Part shown: positions 41,480-45,640 of the stretch, one piece after another | Layout of the letters: each line of letters opens with the position of its first letter | How positions within the stretch are numbered: the stretch's first letter is position 1 | NCBI GenBank assembly: GCA_946499615.1 | Contig: CAMMST010000016.1 | Span: forward strand, 1-45,640 | Length of the DNA stretch: 45,640 nucleotides | Direction: 5' to 3' | From: Enterococcus_E cecorum_B | GTDB lineage: Bacteria; Bacillota; Bacilli; Lactobacillales; Enterococcaceae | Translations under genes and position numbers: made by a program | The notes under the pieces: model-generated | The model's database searches: none | What the model was told of the DNA's origin: nothing | The model's input: the letters and a program-made list of their open reading frames with translations, nothing else

Positions 41480-41564
41480 GTGCGAACAAAGATTCTTTGA
41501 CTAGACAATTCAAGAAAAAATTGGTTAAATGGAATCGTTACTTCTAATAGAAAGGATGGAGAAT

Positions 41565-42293
41565 TTGAAGAAAAAACACAGTCTTGGAGCAACGATTCTA
41601 CTACTTATAATTGTAGGGATATGGTATGTCTTTTTTGATCAACCAAGTCAGACCACATCTAATAATCATCAAGTGGAAGTAACGCAAACAACCAAAGCCC
41701 AAAATATTGATAATACGGATCAAATTCCTGCCTATAGTGGGGAAATGGTACTGCAAGTCAATCACAATCAACCGACTTTTAGCAAAGCAGACTTGTCCTT
41801 AAAAAATGGGAGTTGGCAAACTTTTAGTGATTTAGACCACTTGAATCGTGTTGGTGTGGCCAATGCGATGTTAGGAAAAGATTTACTGCCTCATGAAAAA
41901 CGTGGCGACATCTCAAAAGTGTATCCAACCGGTTGGAAGCAAAAGAAAATGAGTAATGGTGAGTTTCTTTATAATCGCTCCCATTTAATCGCCCATCAAT
42001 TAACGGGTGAGGATGCCAACTGGAAGAATTTATTTACTGGCACAGAGTTAATGAATCAAGAGTATATGACGATTTATGAACAGCAGGTAGCCAGCTATGT
42101 GAAGAATACTGGCAATCATGTTCGCTATCAAGTGAAGCCTATTTTTGTTGGCGATGAACTTGTTTGTCGAGGCGTAGAAATGCAAGCTAAAAGTATCGAA
42201 ACAGCTGAAATTAGTTATCATGTCTTTATCTATAATGCTGAAAAAGGCTATGAAATTAATTATTTGACCGGCGTGGCTAAGAAAGCCTCTTAA
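41565..42293 (+). CDS. Membrane-anchored or secreted DNA/RNA non-specific endonuclease
   Basis: A 242-residue protein of the beta-beta-alpha-metal nuclease family, similar to DNA-entry nuclease EndA. A short basic N-terminus is followed by one hydrophobic helix (about 9-26), so it acts outside the cell. The catalytic region is YNRSHLIAHQLTGEDANWKNLFTGT, with His in the place of the DRGH/NRSH base and the Asn pair for the metal. I prefer the TTG at 41565 (GGATGGAG upstream); ATG 41556 abuts its AAAGG and ATG 41529 has no site. Likely roles are DNA uptake or nutrient and biofilm DNA degradation. Confidence 0.88.
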   Translation: MKKKHSLGATILLLIIVGIWYVFFDQPSQTTSNNHQVEVTQTTKAQNIDNTDQIPAYSGEMVLQVNHNQPTFSKADLSLKNGSWQTFSDLDHLNRVGVANAMLGKDLLPHEKRGDISKVYPTGWKQKKMSNGEFLYNRSHLIAHQLTGEDANWKNLFTGTELMNQEYMTIYEQQVASYVKNTGNHVRYQVKPIFVGDELVCRGVEMQAKSIETAEISYHVFIYNAEKGYEINYLTGVAKKAS

Positions 42294-42303
42294 AATTTCG
42301 AGC

Positions 42304-42332
42304 GTCAAGTAAAATTACTTAACATTTTTTTA
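42304..42332 (+). terminator. Possible terminator of the nuclease gene
   Basis: GTCAAGTAA (42304-42312) pairs with TTACTTAAC (42315-42323, one mismatch, two-base loop), followed by a T run. Confidence 0.4.
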
Positions 42333-42361
42333 GAAAAAGACTAGCATTCTTTCTTTAAACA

Positions 42362-42370
42362 TGGTATGAT
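42362..42370 (+). promoter_or_regulatory. Extended -10 promoter of rpmG
   Basis: TGG followed by TATGAT (42365-42370), about 50 bases before the rpmG start; -35 weak. Confidence 0.5.
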
Positions 42371-42421
42371 AATTCAGTCTGAGAGATTTCTTAGAGTATT
42401 CAAGTACGAGGAGGGAATAAC

Positions 42422-42571
42422 ATGCGCGTAAACATTACTTTAGAATGTACTTCATGTAAAGAACGTAACTACTTAACAAGCAAAAATAAACGTAACAATC
42501 CAGATCGTTTAGAAAAGCAAAAATATTGCCCACGTGAAAGAAAAGTTACTTTACACCGTGAAACAAAATAA
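42422..42571 (+). CDS. rpmG: 50S ribosomal protein L33
   Basis: A 49-residue ribosomal protein, MRVNITLECTSCKERNYLTS at the start and KYCPRERKVTLHRETK at the end. Classic zinc-binding L33 has two CxxC pairs; here the first is kept (C9, C12) but the second is C-P-R-E, so the fourth cysteine is missing and zinc binding is doubtful. Such variants are normal among Firmicutes L33 paralogues. GGAGGG lies upstream. Confidence 0.96.
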   Translation: MRVNITLECTSCKERNYLTSKNKRNNPDRLEKQKYCPRERKVTLHRETK

Positions 42572-42579
42572 TTGAAGTT

Positions 42580-42614
42580 AGCTGGGATGGGTTAAACCAT
42601 TCTAGCTTTTTTTC
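42580..42614 (+). terminator. Terminator of rpmG
   Basis: AGCTGGGATGG (42580-42590) pairs fully with CCATTCTAGCT (42597-42607, two G-U), followed by T7. Confidence 0.8.
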
Positions 42615-42654
42615 TTTTTTAAAGGTATGATAAGCTCAAAAGGTTGGTGAACAA

Positions 42655-43194
42655 ATGGAAAAGAAAGCCTTAAGACAACAAGTATTGCAGCGTTTAAGTC
42701 AATTAAGAGATTGCACGACTGAAAAAAAGCAACGGCAAGCAGCGATATATCAAAAACTATTTGCCCATCCTAAATGGCAAGCGGCTACTTGTGTTGGCAT
42801 GATTCGCTCAACGGATTTAGAATTAGATACTAAACCTATCATGCAACAAGCTTTTATTGAAGGAAAAAAAGTCGTCGTACCAAAAAGTTTGGCAAACCAC
42901 CAAATGATTTTTTATCAAGTAACTGAAAAGACAGACTACTATGTGACCAAATTTGGGGTAGAAGAACCGCATAGTAGTCATGAAGTTGCAGCTCAACAAA
43001 TTGATTTATTAATTGTACCGGGAGTCGTCTTTCGTAAAGATGGTTATCGGATTGGCTATGGTGGCGGCTATTTTGATTGTTACTTAGCAAATTACCCTCA
43101 TGATACACTAAGTCTGGTATTTACAGAGCAGCTTAATGAAAATTGGCAGGCAGATGATTATGATGTACCAGTTAGTGAACTCATTATTGGTTGA
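42655..43194 (+). CDS. 5-formyltetrahydrofolate cyclo-ligase
   Basis: A 179-residue MTHFS-family enzyme that converts 5-formyl-THF to 5,10-methenyl-THF with ATP. The substrate loop and the hallmark GVVFRKDGYRIGYGGGYFDCYL are present, as is the N-terminal KKALRQQVLQRL. AAGGTTGGTG precedes the ATG. It overlaps the ribosome site of the rhomboid gene, and the pair sits upstream of yqgQ-glcK as in Bacillus. Confidence 0.93.
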   Translation: MEKKALRQQVLQRLSQLRDCTTEKKQRQAAIYQKLFAHPKWQAATCVGMIRSTDLELDTKPIMQQAFIEGKKVVVPKSLANHQMIFYQVTEKTDYYVTKFGVEEPHSSHEVAAQQIDLLIVPGVVFRKDGYRIGYGGGYFDCYLANYPHDTLSLVFTEQLNENWQADDYDVPVSELIIG

Positions 43195-43205
43195 GAGGTG
43201 AAAAA

Positions 43206-43874
43206 ATGTTAGAAAAATATAAAAACGGTCCATTTATTACTTACACCTTATTTGCGATTCAAGTTGTTGTATTTTTATTGGAGTATCTTTTACCTGTGAA
43301 GCAACTAGGTAGCATGTATGGTCCACTTATTGCTTACTTACATGAATATTGGCGTTTTGTTACCCCAATTTTTATTCACTATGGCTTGATGCACATTGTC
43401 TTTAATTCAGTGGTTTTATATTATATGGGACAACAGCTTGAAGCGATTTATGGGCATTGGCGTTTCCTAGCCATTTATTTATTGAGCGGGATTTTAGGTA
43501 ATATGACGAGTTTTGCCTTTAATCAGGTAAACGTCTCATCTGCTGGGGCTTCTACTGCTTTATTTGGGATGTTTGGGGCATTTGTGGCGATGGGCTTGCA
43601 CTTTAAGCACTATCCTGGCTTTAAAGAATTAACGCAACAATATTTAATTTTAATTGGAATCAATCTTGCATTTGGCTTATTCGGAAACGGCATTGATATC
43701 TTTGGACACATTGGCGGGGTGCTAGGAGGCTTCGTTTTAGGGCAAACGATTGCGGTACCTTATCAAAAAGAAAGCTATCGAAAATCGATGCAAGTATTAT
43801 TTGCCTTAATTTTTGTCTTTTTATGCATTTTTTGCCTATTATATGGTTTCAAAAAATATCAATTGCTAGTATAA
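43206..43874 (+). CDS. Rhomboid family intramembrane serine protease
   Basis: A 222-residue six-helix membrane protease in the position of Bacillus gluP (yqgP). The catalytic dyad is Ser116 (GASTALFG) and His168 (FGHIGG); HYGLMHIVFN near residue 58 is the conserved loop/helix 2 element. Unlike Bacillus GluP it has no long N-terminal cytosolic or C-terminal TPR extension. ATG 43206 is chosen because AGAGGTG lies six bases upstream. Confidence 0.93.
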   Translation: MLEKYKNGPFITYTLFAIQVVVFLLEYLLPVKQLGSMYGPLIAYLHEYWRFVTPIFIHYGLMHIVFNSVVLYYMGQQLEAIYGHWRFLAIYLLSGILGNMTSFAFNQVNVSSAGASTALFGMFGAFVAMGLHFKHYPGFKELTQQYLILIGINLAFGLFGNGIDIFGHIGGVLGGFVLGQTIAVPYQKESYRKSMQVLFALIFVFLCIFCLLYGFKKYQLLV

Positions 43875-43893
43875 TGGAAAGGTAGTGTGTCAG

Positions 43894-44118
43894 GTGAAAA
43901 CTTTGTATGATGTGCAACAGTTGCTTAAACAGTTTGGCATTTATGTCTATGTAGGTAAGCGGATTTATGATATCGAGTTAATGAGCATGGAAGTGAAACA
44001 GTTATTTGACAGCCATCTGATTGACAAGGAAACTTATCTGACTGCATGGGCGATATTAAAACGCGAACACACACTTGAGGAAAGTAGAGGAGATGAATTT
44101 AAATGGCTAAAAAAATAA
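43894..44118 (+). CDS. yqgQ: YqgQ family protein
   Basis: A 74-residue small protein of the YqgQ (DUF910) family, MKTLYDVQQLLKQFGIYVYVG and YDIELMSMEVKQLF being diagnostic. Function is unknown; a three-helix nucleic-acid-binding fold has been suggested for the family. The GTG at 43894 is preferred (AAAGGT ten bases upstream; family members start here) over the GTG at 43885. Its end overlaps glcK by 16 bases. Confidence 0.9.
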   Translation: MKTLYDVQQLLKQFGIYVYVGKRIYDIELMSMEVKQLFDSHLIDKETYLTAWAILKREHTLEESRGDEFKWLKK

Positions 44119-45083
44119 TCGGGATTGACCTAGGTGGTACCACGGTTAAATTTGCAATTTTAACATTAACAGGGGAAATCCAACAAAAATGGAGTATCCC
44201 AACGAATATCTTGGACGAAGGTAGCCATATCGTACCAGATATTATTGAATCAATTAATCATCATTTATCATTATATGACTTAAAACCAAGTGACTTTATC
44301 GGTATTGGTATGGGCACTCCGGGTAGTGTTGATCGTGAAGCAGGTACGGTTATCGGTGCTTACAACTTAAACTGGAAAACATTACAACCTGTTCGTGAAC
44401 AAATCGAAAAAGGTACAGGCATTAAGTTTACTTTAGATAATGATGCTAATGTTGCGGCTTTAGGTGAACGTTGGCAAGGTGCCGGCGATAATAATCCAGA
44501 TGTTGTGTTTGTCACACTAGGAACAGGTGTTGGCGGCGGCGTGATTATGGATGGCAATCTATTACACGGTAAAGCTGGTTGTGCCGGTGAAATTGGCCAC
44601 GTAACAGTTGATCCACACGGCTTTGAATGTACTTGTGGTAAGAAAGGTTGTCTAGAAACAGTTTCATCTGCTACAGGTGTTGTTCGTGTTGCACGTAAAT
44701 TAGCTGAAGAATATGCTGGTGATTCAGAATTAAAACGTCGCTTGGATGATGGTCAAGATATCACAAGTAAAGATGTCTTTGAATTAGCTAATGATAATGA
44801 TCCATTAGCCTTAAAAGTAGTTGACCAAGTTTGTTACTATCTTGGTTTAGCTTTAGGTAATATCGGAAATACACTTAATCCAGCAAGCATTGTGATTGGC
44901 GGCGGTGTTTCAGCAGCTGGTGAATTTTTGCGCAGTCGTGTTGAAAAATACTTCCGTGAATTTTCTTTCCCACAAGTGCGTCAAAGTACAGAAATTAAAT
45001 TAGCGCAATTAGGTAATGATGCAGGTGTAATTGGTGCAGCATCTTTAGCTTTACAATTTATTGAAAGTGTGAAAGAGGTCTAA
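44103..45083 (+). CDS. glcK: Glucokinase, ROK family
   Basis: A 326-residue ROK-family kinase that phosphorylates free glucose. The ATP phosphate motif is GIDLGGTTVKFAIL (residues 7-20), the catalytic Asp is in TLDNDANVAALGE, the sugar-binding EIGH motif is GCAGEIGHVTVDP, and the zinc site is CTCGKKGC (176-183). Start overlaps yqgQ; GAGGAGATG of yqgQ serves as ribosome site. The rhomboid-yqgQ-glcK order is conserved with Bacillus. Confidence 0.96.
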   Translation: MAKKIIGIDLGGTTVKFAILTLTGEIQQKWSIPTNILDEGSHIVPDIIESINHHLSLYDLKPSDFIGIGMGTPGSVDREAGTVIGAYNLNWKTLQPVREQIEKGTGIKFTLDNDANVAALGERWQGAGDNNPDVVFVTLGTGVGGGVIMDGNLLHGKAGCAGEIGHVTVDPHGFECTCGKKGCLETVSSATGVVRVARKLAEEYAGDSELKRRLDDGQDITSKDVFELANDNDPLALKVVDQVCYYLGLALGNIGNTLNPASIVIGGGVSAAGEFLRSRVEKYFREFSFPQVRQSTEIKLAQLGNDAGVIGAASLALQFIESVKEV

Positions 45084-45086
45084 TCA

Positions 45087-45488
45087 ATGTCAGTTTTATT
45101 TTGGGTAAATATCATATTACTTGCTATCTTAATAGCATTGATTTTGAATTGGGCGTACTATAAATATATGGCACGTCGATTCGCAACCGTATTAGAAGAA
45201 GATGAATTTAAAGAAGGAATGCGTAAAGCACAAATTATTGATGTACGCGAAAAAAATGAATTTGATAGCGGACATATTTTAGGTGCGCGTAGTATTCCTT
45301 ATCCAATGTTGATGCAATCTTTGGCAAGTATCCGCAAAGATCAACCTGTATATCTTTATGATACCCGTACAGCTTTAAGTACCCGGGCTGCTAAAAAATT
45401 ACGCAAAAACGGCTACAATAATATCTTTATTTTAAAAGATGGTTTTGAAGGCTGGACAGGCAAAACTAAAGGAAAGAAATACGAATAA
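45087..45488 (+). CDS. Membrane-anchored rhodanese-fold protein
   Basis: A 133-residue protein with an N-terminal membrane helix (about 5-24) and a rhodanese domain (about 40-130: QIIDVREKNEFDSGHILGARSIPY). The active-site loop reads LYDTRTALS, so Asp92 replaces the cysteine that carries the persulphide. It is therefore probably not a sulphurtransferase. Three bases after glcK with GAAAGAGG as ribosome site, so cotranscribed with it; its role is unknown. Confidence 0.88.
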   Translation: MSVLFWVNIILLAILIALILNWAYYKYMARRFATVLEEDEFKEGMRKAQIIDVREKNEFDSGHILGARSIPYPMLMQSLASIRKDQPVYLYDTRTALSTRAAKKLRKNGYNNIFILKDGFEGWTGKTKGKKYE

Positions 45489-45495
45489 AAAAAGA

Positions 45496-45527
45496 CGGTT
45501 TGTCGTAAATGACAAACCGCTTTTTTT
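45496..45527. terminator. Terminator after the rhodanese gene
   Basis: CGGTTTGTC (45496-45504) pairs with GACAAACCG (45511-45519), followed by T7 and preceded by an A run, so it can work in both directions. Confidence 0.88.
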
Positions 45528-45572
45528 AGAGATTATCGATCGCCTCAGACGGTGTGGTCCTTCTCACAACCT

Positions 45573-45640
45573 TTATCGTGCAAAGCTTTTTCGGTGTGCG
45601 CGACGTCGTTTTTCTTCTAATTCTTTTTCTTTTTCTTCCA
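45573..45640 (-). CDS. C-terminal end of an unidentified minus-strand gene
   Basis: One minus-strand frame enters from the right edge and reads EEKEKELEEKRRRAHRKS, FAR, then TAA (45575-45573). The charged helical tail ending in Arg-rich sequence looks like a real C-terminus, and the convergent terminator supports it. Too short to identify. Confidence 0.4.
   Translation of the reverse strand, partial: EEKEKELEEKRRRAHRKSFAR

Overview
The window looks like the chromosome of a low-GC lactic acid bacterium of the Enterococcaceae (Enterococcus, or a close relative such as Tetragenococcus or Melissococcus). The evidence is the fused acetyl-CoA acetyltransferase/HMG-CoA reductase (mvaE), enterococcal-type housekeeping synteny (dnaG-rpoD, fur-xerD-scpAB-rluB, fer-ypbB-recQ-ypbE, cmk-rpsA-der-hup, rhomboid-yqgQ-glcK), AT-rich DNA, strong AGGAGG ribosome sites and extended -10 promoters. 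A complete isoleucine/valine operon is notable, because many enterococci are auxotrophic for these amino acids. I cannot name the species from sequence alone.

Positions 1-2850 are an accessory island. An exact 16-bp direct repeat (88-103 and 2788-2803) flanks about 2.7 kb. Next to these core sites lie three identical 13-bp direct repeats that look like integrase arm sites. The island lies between mvaE and the first bases of a divergent gene, probably mvaS. It holds a 5'-truncated tyrosine integrase, a short structured RNA with its own promoter and terminator directly upstream of an Abi_2 (AbiF/AbiD-like) HEPN protein, a translationally coupled pair of small genes, and a candidate type I toxin with an antisense RNA. 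It reads as a decayed prophage or integrative element kept as a defence island. The RNA-HEPN module is the most interesting system here.

Positions 2876-8259 carry mvaE, a convergent operon of two unrecognised genes, a nucleoid-associated NA37-family protein and a membrane-anchored lysozyme-like protein. Positions 8265-19080 are core: dnaG-rpoD behind a long structured leader, a MapZ-like division protein, the AzlCD branched-chain amino acid exporter, CvfB, Fur, a XerD whose usual catalytic HxxR histidine is Gln, ScpA, ScpB and RluB.

Positions 19119-24973 hold an FMN riboswitch controlling the riboflavin transporter RibU, a hairpin-rich intergenic region that could encode a small RNA, a WYL-domain regulator, and the fer / ypbB-recQ / ypbE cluster. 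Positions 25045-29765 hold cmk, rpsA, der, hup and a DUF554 membrane protein. Positions 29840-36482 are the ilvDBNCA operon. It has an upstream CodY-like box, a consensus promoter, a Leu/Ile/Val/Thr-rich leader peptide and mutually exclusive antiterminator and terminator hairpins, so both global and translation-coupled control are likely.

Positions 36567-45640 hold a TPR protein and its UPF0302 partner, a YitT-family membrane protein, cca, an unrecognised 150-residue protein, a secreted or membrane-anchored nuclease, rpmG, 5-formyl-THF cyclo-ligase, a rhomboid protease, yqgQ, glcK and a membrane-anchored rhodanese-fold protein lacking its active-site cysteine. The window ends in the C-terminus of a minus-strand gene. 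I saw no rRNA, tRNA, CRISPR array or insertion sequence.
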